Below, one piece after another: positions 40,288 to 49,800 of a DNA stretch of 59,156 nucleotides (positions are counted from its first letter, which is position 1; every line of letters begins with the position of its first letter). Both the position numbers and the translations under genes were made by a program. The notes below the pieces were generated by a model. The model worked only from the letters and a program-made list of their open reading frames with translations, had not been told where the DNA came from and ran no database searches. The stretch comes from CAZEAC01 sp964510065 (GTDB lineage: Bacteria; Bdellovibrionota_C; UBA2361; CAIXSY01). The DNA lies in assembly GCA_964510065.1 (NCBI GenBank), contig CAZEAC010000026.1, positions 1-59,156 on the forward strand, given 5' to 3'.

Positions 40288-41556
40288 ATGCAATTTTATT
40301 CCTTGTTTTGCGGCACCTGTTTGTTTCTATTGGGAGTCCAGATAGCCGCGGTTGCCCACGGACAAAATCGTGCGATTTCCGTGAGAACCGACCGCAATCC
40401 CTCATCGTTCTATGTGAACGAGATCCCGGAGGACGGTGTAACCGGACTTTTGCAAATAAGTGCCGACGGGCGGAAACTCTTGGTTGGTGAAAACAGCATA
40501 CATGGACCAGCAACTTTGCGTCTCATCGATACTTCGACAAGAAAGTCAAAAGTTGTGTCGCGATCGGCTCGAATTGCGCTCGAAGACGAAACGACTTTTG
40601 AAGCTAATGGACCTTGGGGTTATCAGCTCTCCCCAGCAGGAACGCATGCTTTTCTCTTGGGGCTCGACGCGACGGGATGGAAGAGAGCCTTCTTGCTAGA
40701 TCTTTCTCCCCGCCCCGTGGCATTACCATTAGATCTTGAGTCATGGCTGTCAGAACACGGAGCAGTCACTCGTGAATTTGAAATAAAGTCAGCGCGATTT
40801 ACGAATGCAGGCGATCGTCTCTTTTTGGTCGCAGACTTCATCGAGGAAGTTAATGGATTGGGATCGTTTCGCGTATTGTCGCTTTTTGAATATACCCTAC
40901 GAACTCGAGCTTATCGTCGAATCACTCAGAGTGAAGAGCACCCACTCCTTGCTACCATGGACTCAGTCGATGCCGTGTCGAGCGACTCGGAGTTCGTCCT
41001 CGTGCACACAAGGCAGTATCATCCAGAGCGCAAGGAATCTTTCGTAAGTATTGCGACCTATGACGGCGCGACACGACTACTTTATGAGCGCAAGACCGAT
41101 GGCTGGCCGCTTTTACAGGGATTGTCAGTAACTAACAATGGCGAGCGGGCAGTCATTCACAGTCAGTCTACTGTCGACCTCGAACAAAGTAGCGCTACGA
41201 TTTATCGAAGCCAGATACTAGAGATCGGAGGAGATACAAAACTACGCCCGCTCGATTGCGACTCAATGTATGGCACTTCGGATATGAGTCCTAGCAGCAA
41301 CTTCGATGGTTCGCTTATTGCCATGTCCAGCCAGCCTTATTCTGTGCGCGAGGGTGCGCCCTCTAAAGCATTTATCCGCCTTCTCAATCTTAAGACTAGG
41401 AAGTGCCGAAACTTAACGGGCGTCGGCTCCGTTAACGAAGATACTGCGGTATCGCTCACTGTGTCCGGGAAAAAGGCTGCTTATCTTCAGGTAGTTCGCA
41501 CTAGCGCAGACAATTACCTTCGAAAGTCGTTGATTCTTATTCCGCACATGCAATAG
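40288..41556 (+). CDS. Exported protein, possible beta-propeller
   Basis: A 422-residue protein from ATG 40288 with signal peptide FYSLFCGTCLFLLGVQIAAVAHG. A longer frame starts earlier, but the signal peptide fits this Met. The mature part has repeated short blocks such as LLQISADGRKLLVGENS, WGYQLSPAGTHAFLLGLD, ARFTNAGDRLFLVADF, SVTNNGERAVIHSQS, and MSPSSNFDGSLIAMSSQP, all of the strand-turn type seen in TolB-like or WD40-like propellers (each block has D/N-G-x-R/L). Likely periplasmic. Function unknown. Confidence 0.6.
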   Translation: MQFYSLFCGTCLFLLGVQIAAVAHGQNRAISVRTDRNPSSFYVNEIPEDGVTGLLQISADGRKLLVGENSIHGPATLRLIDTSTRKSKVVSRSARIALEDETTFEANGPWGYQLSPAGTHAFLLGLDATGWKRAFLLDLSPRPVALPLDLESWLSEHGAVTREFEIKSARFTNAGDRLFLVADFIEEVNGLGSFRVLSLFEYTLRTRAYRRITQSEEHPLLATMDSVDAVSSDSEFVLVHTRQYHPERKESFVSIATYDGATRLLYERKTDGWPLLQGLSVTNNGERAVIHSQSTVDLEQSSATIYRSQILEIGGDTKLRPLDCDSMYGTSDMSPSSNFDGSLIAMSSQPYSVREGAPSKAFIRLLNLKTRKCRNLTGVGSVNEDTAVSLTVSGKKAAYLQVVRTSADNYLRKSLILIPHMQ

Positions 41557-41561
41557 CGGTA

Positions 41562-42500
41562 TTAACTCGATGGAAATTTTGCTGTTTTGATCTCGGTAAC
41601 TGTCAGCCGGTAGATCGGTTGCTGATTCTCATTGAGCTCGTGGGTAAGATGTAGGCCCAGACCAATGAATCCTGGCTCCGTTGGCAAGTTATCCACGGTA
41701 ACTTGTGCCAGCGCGTTACCTTGCGTGAGGTCTTGAAATGTCCGGTATGCTGCAACTGTGACCAATGTTTGAGGCGGCCGTACCACGTATTGAAAGACGC
41801 CACCATTGGGTTCGAGGCGTCCACCCGACACAAAGCCCGAAGAGTCCATCACCTGAATCTGAGGAAATCTGTAAGGGGCAAAGAGTTCAGCCGTGTCGGC
41901 GTCGACAGTAACATACCCCTGAACTATCTGAATATTTTCCGAGTATGCTCCATTTGTCGGGGGATCGGAGTATATCGGGATATTGAGTGGGTCGGTACTT
42001 ATCGGAGTGGGCGCGGGTCGCGGTGTTGGAGTCGGAATCGGAGGTGTCGCAGTCGCATTTGGTCGTGGCTTGCGGGATGGCGTGGGTGTTGGAGTTTTGC
42101 GAGGCTTTACTTTCGACTCAACCACAGCAGCAGTATTTTTCTCGGAATCGACCCGTAAGGTTACGGTTAGTTCGGCGGGCTGTGCTGGAACCTCTAGGAG
42201 TTTGACTTGAATCTCCGTCATCTCCACATTGAGCAAAAAGGTTGTCTCACCACCTTCAATTTCAGTAAAAATCTCAAAAAATCCCCGTGCATTTGAATCA
42301 GCAAATTCTCCTGTTTCAAGTACCGTAATACGCACCCCTTCAATTGGAACACCCGTCTGCGATACTATCTGCCCAATGACTTTTGTACGAGTTCCACCAT
42401 CACCACTCGAACTCACGGTTCCACCGCCACAGCTTGCGAGGACAAAAAATAATGCCCAGGCAAAGGCAAACTTGAGAATTTGGTTACTTCTTTTCCACAT
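41562..42500 (-). CDS. Lipoprotein with carboxypeptidase-regulatory-like domain and Pro/Thr linker
   Basis: A 312-residue protein from ATG 42500. Signal peptide WKRSNQILKFAFAWALFFVLASC ends in the lipobox LASC. The first domain (TKVIGQIVSQTGVPIEGVRITVLETGEFADSNARGFFEIFTEI) is a carboxypeptidase-D regulatory-like fold, used by many surface lipoproteins. A Pro/Thr linker with several TPTP units follows (about residues 135-170), then a C-terminal beta domain. Outer-membrane or periplasmic anchor protein; function unknown. Its gene begins 17 nt inside the end of the DUF6502-like gene (42484-42500), so they are coupled. Confidence 0.7.
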   Translation of the reverse strand: MWKRSNQILKFAFAWALFFVLASCGGGTVSSSGDGGTRTKVIGQIVSQTGVPIEGVRITVLETGEFADSNARGFFEIFTEIEGGETTFLLNVEMTEIQVKLLEVPAQPAELTVTLRVDSEKNTAAVVESKVKPRKTPTPTPSRKPRPNATATPPIPTPTPRPAPTPISTDPLNIPIYSDPPTNGAYSENIQIVQGYVTVDADTAELFAPYRFPQIQVMDSSGFVSGGRLEPNGGVFQYVVRPPQTLVTVAAYRTFQDLTQGNALAQVTVDNLPTEPGFIGLGLHLTHELNENQQPIYRLTVTEIKTAKFPSS

Positions 42501-43290
42501 AGCTAAACGCCCCAAACACCACACGTAATCCTTTGCCGACAAACGAAGACACAGGATTAATGTCCTGGTCGAAACTACTTATCTTCTTTCTCACGCGCTC
42601 ATGCATGGCGTGTCCTTCTTTAAGCAGCCAGCGACGAAGCTCCTCAATCTTTTCAGGCCGAACATTGTCATACTCAGTACGTGCGTGGAGATGCGGCAGG
42701 GAGTTTTCACCAAAAATATTCTCCTCAACTGCCCTATCAAGATCGTCAGTATCTCGGGCCGCTACTTCGAATAGCGCTAATGGATCTTCTTTGGGGGCGA
42801 AATTGCGTGCGTGGAGGCAGATTTTTCCGTCTTTCACCTCAACTGCCTTTACCCGCTCTAGTTCAAACTGAATTGATCCCGGATGAAGATCTTTTGAAAC
42901 ATGCTCGACAAGCCTTGCGAACTCACTTTGGTTGTCTCCTACTGACAATGCACGCGGTCGACCACCCTTAGTGCTAAACTGCTTTGAGCTTTGCCAGTGC
43001 CCTATGACCTTGGTGACTGGGTCTTTCGTGGCGAGGTCGCTTGAGAGAGGAGTATCTAAACAACGCTGCACATCCCGGCGGTGCACGCCGGTCATTGCGC
43101 TCAAGCGGCTCACGTTTCGTTCCGTGCCGATTCGCGAAAGTTCGACTTGACTGCGCTCAACAAAGGCAACCTTTGCGCACTCTATAAGGTCTTGAAGTCG
43201 GAGCGAATGGCGCAAGCAGAAGCTTACCGCCGGCCTTAAGAGCAGCACTAAGCATTTCTGAAGTAGTTCGCGGCTTGAAAGGTTCTGCAT
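42484..43290 (-). CDS. DUF6502-like protein
   Basis: A 268-residue soluble protein. The N-terminal part (LRPAVSFCLRHSLRLQDLIECAKVAFVERSQVELSRI, then RLSAMTGVHRRDVQRCL) is a winged-helix-like stretch with the MTGxxRxxV motif of DUF6502 proteins. The middle has a VIGHWQSSKQFSTKGGRPRAL block and the C-terminus a basic helix. This suggests a DNA-binding or regulatory protein. A TATAAT (complement of 43334-43339) is a plausible -10 upstream. It overlaps the lipoprotein gene downstream. Confidence 0.65.
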   Translation of the reverse strand: MQNLSSRELLQKCLVLLLRPAVSFCLRHSLRLQDLIECAKVAFVERSQVELSRIGTERNVSRLSAMTGVHRRDVQRCLDTPLSSDLATKDPVTKVIGHWQSSKQFSTKGGRPRALSVGDNQSEFARLVEHVSKDLHPGSIQFELERVKAVEVKDGKICLHARNFAPKEDPLALFEVAARDTDDLDRAVEENIFGENSLPHLHARTEYDNVRPEKIEELRRWLLKEGHAMHERVRKKISSFDQDINPVSSFVGKGLRVVFGAFSYVEKK

Positions 43291-43954
43291 GGTGAAGCTA
43301 TCGCTGGTCTAGAGTTGCGCTAGTTTTAACTGGCATTATATCACATTTGGAAGATGGGCTGAAGAGCGCGGCGGCTTTGACTGTGTGGCGCTCACATTGG
43401 ACGTGCTGGCGTTATAATAAATCTTAATGGACGGGAGTTGTTCTTGGACAGGGCGGCCATGCTCGATATGAGATATCTATTCCTTAAGTGTGGGTAACTT
43501 ACTGAATTGATTGTTAGTATGATCGTACTCCCGATTACCTTAGAGACTATTTCTCGATTATAATTGTAAGAGATCGAATTGATCGCGGCTTTTTGAGTGA
43601 TTTTCCAGGTTTCGCCGGGGATTTCGCTGAAGAAGCCACATCGTTAGGTTTTGTGGCCCGCATCTCTTGAATGGCTTGGCGATTTTAGAAGATAGCCATT
43701 GAGGTGATGCGGGTCATCATCAATTAAGCCTGGGGCGGTGGATTTCTCGGTGCATGACGATTTAAGGACTTGATGTCGCGAACTCTGAGTTTTCTCAGCC
43801 TTCGCGCCCTCTCTCCGTATATCTGTTGTGTTTTGCACTTTGCCACCGCCCCAGGCACATGTTTTTTTGTTTTTTGATGTCGGCTTCTTCTCCTTGACCT
43901 TCTGGCGGTAATCGTTTTCTTGCCAGTCGCAGCGGGGCCGTCGAATTTAGCGTG
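43291..43954. other. 664-bp intergenic region
   Basis: No gene supported. Its right part contains the 129-bp inverted-repeat element (43728-43856). A TGTGGGTAACTTACTGAATTG stretch (43488 onward) recalls the TTACCCACA palindrome in the nrdA leader, possibly by chance. The region serves as upstream DNA of the DUF6502-like gene. Confidence 0.5.
43728..43856. repeat. 129-bp element with perfect 14-bp inverted ends (MITE-like)
   Basis: GCCTGGGGCGGTGG (43728-43741) and CCACCGCCCCAGGC (43843-43856) are exact complements. The 101-bp inside has no gene. Ends this GC-rich and exact suggest a small non-autonomous mobile element, perhaps moved by a Y1-type transposase such as the one at 27363, although the ends differ. 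Confidence 0.65.
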
Positions 43955-44566
43955 TCAGTCTTTAACTTCTAACAAAATTTCCTGTCGATCCCACCGCTTT
44001 GTGCCACCTACACGCAGTGCTACATAATACAGGCCTGCAGGAAGCCGACCAAATGTTAATCGCTCGGTCAAAAAATATTCAGTCGGGCAGTATGACTTAC
44101 CAGGCTCGATTAGTTTACTTGAATATGGCGGCAACATACGCGCATCGGGTTTCGTCTTAAAATCTCGCCAGCGGTAATGCTCGCGATCCGTGCGATACTC
44201 TATAATCTGCAGTTCGGAGTCTTTTACCACACCGAGAGCCTCGGCATTGGCGACTCGGAACTCAAAGCAGGGTTTCCCATTAGACGGCGCAGCTGCTTTC
44301 CAGTTTGTTTTTCGTCCATGCACACCGGCGACATCAGCGAGAGCGATCTCCTCACGATGGATAGTGGGCTGGCCGTCTATTCGCACCTCGATGTCAAAAC
44401 CGTCAAATGGATCGTTACTTCCAGTAGTTGACGACTTGTTGCTTAATTGAGAGCAGGAGCTGAGCAGAAGTGCAGTAAGAAGAGTAATTGCAGAGACCAC
44501 AGCTGTACGGCTCCATACAAGAGATTTGCATTGAAACAGCAACATGCTACGTTGGCAATCTCGCAT
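43955..44566 (-). CDS. Lipoprotein, unknown
   Basis: A 203-residue protein with hydrophobic signal (VVSAITLLTALLLSSC, lipobox LSSC at about residue 38). Start may be ATG 44566 or the Met seven residues further (44545). The mature part is beta-rich with a FDIEVRIDGQPTIHREEIALADV opening and a C-terminal FGRLPAGLYYVALRVGG. No family is recognised. It is divergent from the 44595 gene, with only 28 nt between starts, so their promoters overlap. Confidence 0.6.
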   Translation of the reverse strand: MRDCQRSMLLFQCKSLVWSRTAVVSAITLLTALLLSSCSQLSNKSSTTGSNDPFDGFDIEVRIDGQPTIHREEIALADVAGVHGRKTNWKAAAPSNGKPCFEFRVANAEALGVVKDSELQIIEYRTDREHYRWRDFKTKPDARMLPPYSSKLIEPGKSYCPTEYFLTERLTFGRLPAGLYYVALRVGGTKRWDRQEILLEVKD

Positions 44567-44594
44567 ATATAATCCTCCTACTTGGGAAAGTTAG

Positions 44595-45176
44595 ATGAAC
44601 AAAGTGATAAAATTAATCCGCGCCATGGCTTGTGTCACTGCATTATTTACCCTTCCAACTATCAGACTTCAAGCCGAGTGCAATGAGAATCAAGCATTTA
44701 ATAAGATGATGGCATTTAACCAGGCTTGGATGAAATATCAGCAGGGATACATGGCACGAGCACAGAAGAATCCGGATGAACACCAGAAGTTTCGCTCGGG
44801 CGCAGAGCGGAGCGGCGCTCTGGGTGCGAAGTTAGCTAATAAGGAATGGGATGCAGTATGCGCCGGCTATGATGCTCTGGCCAAGGAGTATGGATTTAAT
44901 CTTACCAAGTCTGCCGAGGGCATGTTGACTATCGAACAGCTAAAGAAAGATGGCGGCAAAGGGCAGGGGCGTTGCTCTCTTGAGGATGCGGCGAAACGGT
45001 ACATGCAGATGGAACAGAAGTTCCAAGATAGAAATGCTAACGGAGAAGTTACCTTGGAAGTTGCCCGAGCATTTCGCGCCGACACCGAGCCGATTGGTCT
45101 TGAGATGAATAAGAACCCCTCAGCCGTATGTGACAAGGTAGACACGCTGTCGAAAAAGTACGGATTAGTGAAGTAA
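44595..45176 (+). CDS. Exported protein with internal duplication
   Basis: A 193-residue protein with a signal peptide (MNKVIKLIRAMACVTALFTLPTIRLQA). The mature protein has two similar halves: CNENQAFNKMMAFNQAWMKYQQGY ... DAVCAGYDALAKEYGF and CSLEDAAKRYMQMEQKFQDRN ... SAVCDKVDTLSKKYGL. Each half has two cysteines that could form one disulfide. No family is recognised. It could be a small periplasmic helical protein. Function unknown. Confidence 0.6.
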   Translation: MNKVIKLIRAMACVTALFTLPTIRLQAECNENQAFNKMMAFNQAWMKYQQGYMARAQKNPDEHQKFRSGAERSGALGAKLANKEWDAVCAGYDALAKEYGFNLTKSAEGMLTIEQLKKDGGKGQGRCSLEDAAKRYMQMEQKFQDRNANGEVTLEVARAFRADTEPIGLEMNKNPSAVCDKVDTLSKKYGLVK

Positions 45177-45191
45177 CCTTTAGAGCGTTTT

Positions 45192-46223
45192 CTAATGCTC
45201 AGAAGGCGCGGGCATCGAATTATCAAGAGCGGGAATCTTTGCTAGCTGAGACTTGCAAAGTGCGGCAAGGTCGGGGCTAGCTCCGAAGCGCCTTGCATCT
45301 AATTCGGGGAATCTCTCGGCAAGAAGCGCTGAAAAGCTCATCCCCTTTTCTGCCAAGGCCAGGGTCTTGGTCCAATAATCTTTAATATCCAAAAAATATT
45401 GGTCGGTATCGAACGCTCGCGAGCCGGCGTCGTAGATGGTGCATCGTTCCAAAGGGTAGCACGAGTTTTGATATTGCGATTCCAGGAACTCGGCGGCGAG
45501 TATGGAGCGGGTTCGCAGGAGGTCCGTGCCGTCAATGCTGATGCTAAGCTTGGGCCTATCTGAAAATCCCTGAGCAGAGGCAACCGAAAAAACTCCTTCA
45601 AAATACACCACGGTCGAACCGCGGTAGTTCTTCTGACTGGCGCGTAGTTCATCATCAATTGCGGCCAAAATCTCGTGCGATCGCTGTCCGCCAATGGTGA
45701 AAAAAACCAATGATTCAATCACGGACCCGGTCTCTTTCGCCGTCTCGGTCAGTCGCTTGAGTGCATATTCAAGACTCGTACCAGTCGCTACTACGTCTCC
45801 GAAGACAATGTTGTTTCGTTTTTTCAGATGGATCTTTCTGTAAGAGCTTTCGGTTATAATCCAGTCCTCCGACTTCGGTTGCTTGCGGGCTCGTTGGGCG
45901 CTGATGTACGCCGAGGCGTGATTGTTCCATCCAAAGGAAATACCTAGCGCCTCGCGAAGCCCGAAATTGAGCCCGCCGCGAAGGACATGCAGAACGGAAG
46001 TATCGTCCTCGGCGAGAGCTACTCGCCCTCTTGCCACGAGTGACTTCAAGACCTTGGCGCACGCGGTGCGCAGCAGGTCTGTATAGTTAATTCCCACAAC
46101 GAAGGGATCGTTACAGATTGATCGAGTTTCGGGTGTGCTGGCGACTAACCGCCCGACCTGTCGATAAGGACCGGCATCGTAGAGCGAGATCTGATCGTTT
46201 TTCTCAATCGTGGCGAGGGCCAT
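45192..46223 (-). CDS. Phosphoribosyltransferase-like protein
   Basis: A 343-residue protein from ATG 46223. The NIVFGDVVATGTSLEYAL stretch (about residues 135-152) matches the PRPP-binding loop of type I phosphoribosyltransferases (acidic pair, TGTS), and VLHVLRGGLNFGLREALG upstream is the companion strand. The C-terminal third (SSLAAEFLE-like segments, IKDYWTKTLAL) is extra and unknown. It may act on nucleotide bases, or have lost activity. A longer frame to 46289 is less likely. It is convergent with the 44595 gene and lies 15 nt from it. Confidence 0.65.
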   Translation of the reverse strand: MALATIEKNDQISLYDAGPYRQVGRLVASTPETRSICNDPFVVGINYTDLLRTACAKVLKSLVARGRVALAEDDTSVLHVLRGGLNFGLREALGISFGWNNHASAYISAQRARKQPKSEDWIITESSYRKIHLKKRNNIVFGDVVATGTSLEYALKRLTETAKETGSVIESLVFFTIGGQRSHEILAAIDDELRASQKNYRGSTVVYFEGVFSVASAQGFSDRPKLSISIDGTDLLRTRSILAAEFLESQYQNSCYPLERCTIYDAGSRAFDTDQYFLDIKDYWTKTLALAEKGMSFSALLAERFPELDARRFGASPDLAALCKSQLAKIPALDNSMPAPSEH

Positions 46224-46474
46224 GGTTGAGCAGAGTAGCAAGATTGTTGGCTCGGAAGCAATTGTCACCACGATTGATACGAGGATCAAGTTATTCAGCT
46301 ATTTAGGAGTGGCACCCGTTCGGGAGCGGATCGAGATGGTGGAAATATGACCGCTATGAATTTTTGTTCTAAAAAAATGATCGCAAAAGATCGCAATTTT
46401 TTGGCAGTGCAAAAAATTTCAGTTCGATTTGCGCTCCTTTTTCGAATTAAGCTATGGACAGCGATTATTCTTTG

Positions 46475-46522
46475 AACATATATCTTGTAGTGAGAAGGGC
46501 ATCTAAATACTATATGTAGTAT
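46475..46522 (+). promoter_or_regulatory. Two NrdR-like boxes upstream of nrdA
   Basis: AACATATATCTTGTAG (46475-46490) and ATACTATATGTAGTAT (46507-46522). Each fits the NrdR consensus acaCwAtATaTwGtgt at most core positions (the first has A for C at position 4). Their centres are 32 bp apart, the spacing of tandem NrdR boxes. They lie about 330-380 bp upstream of nrdA. NrdR represses RNR genes when dATP is high. Confidence 0.6.
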
Positions 46523-46737
46523 TTACCGGCTTCACCGAGTGTTGTTTCTTTGTGTGAGTTCGGGGTACTAGTCCTCATTTCCACGTTTTAAAAGTCCATG
46601 GGCTTCTTTGATGAGCCTTACAGGGCGCAAGGGTATACGGCGTCAGGAGCTTTATTGCGTTTGGAAAGACAGAGGATTGGCCAATTCATTGTTGGCCTAG
46701 AGTAGTGGTCCCATCACCAGCGGATGCAGGTGCGCAA

Positions 46738-46795
46738 GTTACCCACATTTCCTGAGCAGTTACGGATGTGCGGTAGTTTTCATGATGTGGGTTAC
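46738..46795 (+). other. Stem-loop in the nrdA leader
   Basis: GTTACCCACAT (46738-46748) pairs with ATGTGGGTTAC (46785-46795), 10 of 11 pairs, loop about 36 nt, about 58 nt before ATG 46853. The leader shows no cobalamin riboswitch features that I can recognise. Role unknown. Confidence 0.35.
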
Positions 46796-46852
46796 AGTTC
46801 GGCGTTGGTTCCCAAATTAAGAATGTGGTTTCTAATTAGATAAAGAGGTCTT

Positions 46853-49800
46853 ATGGAGAATAGCGGTATCGTTTCTGGGCAAACCGAGGCATCGAAAGTC
46901 CGGAATGGGCACATCCCTTCAAGTGACAAAACATCTGAAACAGTAAAATTTTCGGCAGGTAAAGGCGATTCTACGCGCTCGCTTAGTAATTTTACCGTCG
47001 TGAAAAGAAACGGAACTTACGTACCGTTTCGCCGCGATAGGATTGTAAATGCGGTCGAGGCGGCTTTTCGAGCCTCCAAGTCTATTCCAAATTCCGCGCC
47101 ACTTCCTCAGGACCTTTACAGTATTGTCCAAGAGGTTGCCAGTGATGTTGTAAGGGAACTCCAGACGCGAGCGGTGGGACACCCGTGTCTTACTGTGGAG
47201 GAGATTCAGGATGTGGTGGAGGTCAAGCTAATGCAGGCCGGCTACTACGAAGTAGCGCGTAACTATATTATCTACCGCGACGAGCATAAGTCGATCCGTG
47301 ACGACTCTCCCCGAAATTTAAAGATAACCCGTCGAGATGGCAAAACTCAGGTCCGTTTTAATCCAATAAAAATTGCCACGGCAATTGAGAAGGCTTTCCG
47401 CGCTTCATTTAATATAGGCGATGAGACTCCTGAAGCGCTGATAGAGTCAGTTAACCTCATTACTAATAAAGTGGTAGCCCGTGCCATGCAGATGGTTAAA
47501 GAGGGCAGCACCCTTCATGTCGAGCTTATCCAGGACGAGATTGAGCGGCAGATGATGGCCGGCGGTTTCTACCAGGTAGCGAAAGACTTTATTCTCTACC
47601 GAGCACAACGTGCTGCAGTCCGGGGTGGCGGCGAGCAGGAAGACGAGAAGAAAGCCGAAGTTGTAGAGCTTGTTGAGGCGCTCCCTAAACAAGAGGTGCT
47701 GATTGAAACCGAGGTGCCAGGCCGGGCGTTTACTGTAAGGCGAGCGGATGAGACCACCTATCAAATAACTGAACTTGAGCTAAAGAAGCGAATTCAGTTT
47801 GCATCCCATGGCCTTGAAAGCCTTGTATCGGCAGATGAGATTCTTGAGGAATCGCTTAAGAACTTCTACGAGGGTATTCGTGCCGATGAAGTTGATACCT
47901 CTAATATAATGGCTGCTCGCGCCAAGATCGAAAAGGAGCCCGCCTACTCTTTTGTAGCGTCGAGACTTCTTCTTGACGTTATCTATCGCGAGACTATGGG
48001 CGTCGATGCCCGCGATCCGAAGGTTGCTGAGAAGCATCGTAAATATTTCCCAGAGTATTTGAAGACGGCGATAAAAGCGGAGCGGCTTGATCCGGCTATC
48101 TTGGATTTTGATCTTGATAAGATTGCAAACGCCATGAAGCTGGAACGCGATCTTCAGTTCACCTATCTTGGGGTGCAGACGCTTTACGATCGCTACCTCA
48201 TCCACCAGAACGATCGGCGCCTTGAAACGCCGCAGATTTTCTGGATGCGGGTATCGATGGGATTGGCCGTTAACGAAGGCGTGCAAAAGACCGAGAGAGC
48301 TATTGAGTTCTACGAAGTGCTTTCGAAGTTCCAGTTTACTTCGAGCACGCCGACGCTGTTTAATGCCGGCACGCTCCATCCACAACTGAGCTCATGCTAT
48401 CTTTCAACGGTCATGGATGATCTGAAGCATATCTTTAAGGTCTTTGCCGATGATGCGCAGCTCTCAAAGTGGGCTGGTGGATTGGGTAACGACTGGACTA
48501 ATGTTCGTGCCACCGGCGCGAGAATTAAAGGAACCAATGGTCGAAGCCAGGGCGTAATTCCATTCCTTAAAGTTGCAAATGACACCGCTGGTGCGGTGAA
48601 CCAGGGTGGCAAGCGTAAGGGAGCGATGTGTGCCTATCTTGAAACCTGGCATCTCGATATCGAGGATTTTCTCGAACTGCGGAAAAATACCGGTGACGAG
48701 CGTCGCCGCACTCATGACATGAACACCGCCAACTGGATTCCCGACTTATTTATGAAGCGGGTTGCGCAGAACGGTAGCTGGACTCTTTTTAGTCCGAGTG
48801 ACGTACCGGATCTTCATGACCTGTACGGCCGAGCGTTTGAGAAGCGCTACGTTGAGTATGAAAAGATGGTAGAGAATGGTTCGTTGACTCTTTTCAAAAA
48901 GGTCGAAGCGGTGACGTTATGGCGAAAGATGCTGAGCTACCTTTTTGAGACCGGACATCCGTGGATGACCTTTAAAGATCCATCGAACCTGCGCTCGCCA
49001 CAGGATCATGTGGGTGTGGTGCACAGCTCAAACCTTTGCACGGAAATTTTACTTAACACCTCGAGTGAAGAGACCGCGGTGTGCAACCTTGGTTCGATTA
49101 ACCTTCCGGTGCACACAACGAAAGATGGTATTGATCGGGCGCTTCTCGAGAAGACTGTACGCACCGCCGTGCGTATGCTCGATAACGTTATCGACATTAA
49201 TTATTATCCGACGGTTGAAGCAAAAAACGCCAATCTTCGGCATCGTCCAATCGGACTTGGATTCATGGGCTTCCAGGATGCCTTGTATATTCAGGGTATC
49301 GGCTACGCAAGTCCGCGAGCGGTTGAATTTGCCGATGAGAGTATGGAGCTTATCTCATACTACGCCATATTGGCTTCGACAGATCTCGCACGCGAGCGTG
49401 GTGCCTATTCGACGTTCAAAGGTTCCAAGTGGGATCGTGGACTTCTGCCGATTGATACGTTGAAGATTCTTATCGAGGAGCGTGGTGCCGAGTATCTTGA
49501 TATTGATACCAGTGCCAAGCTTGATTGGGCTCCCGTAAGGAAGGCGGTTAAGCAGCACGGAATGCGAAACAGCAACACCATGGCAATTGCGCCGACAGCG
49601 ACGATTTCAAATATCACTGGAGTTTCGCAGTCGATTGAGCCCGCGTACAAGCATCTTTACGCGAAGTCAAATTTGTCGGGTGACTTTATCGTTCATAATA
49701 CGTATCTCGTCGATGAATTGAAGCGGCTTCAGATGTGGGACGCTGATATGATCGATGATCTGAAGTATTTTGACGGCTCGATTCTCGAGATTGAACGTAT

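Noticed and set aside
43644..43838. 64-codon minus-strand frame in the 43.3-43.9 kb spacer
   Set aside because: It overlaps the inverted-repeat element and looks like read-through of repeat DNA rather than a gene.
46523..46852. Cobalamin riboswitch in the nrdA leader
   Set aside because: I could not find the B12 box or the typical paired regions, and a class I enzyme does not need B12.
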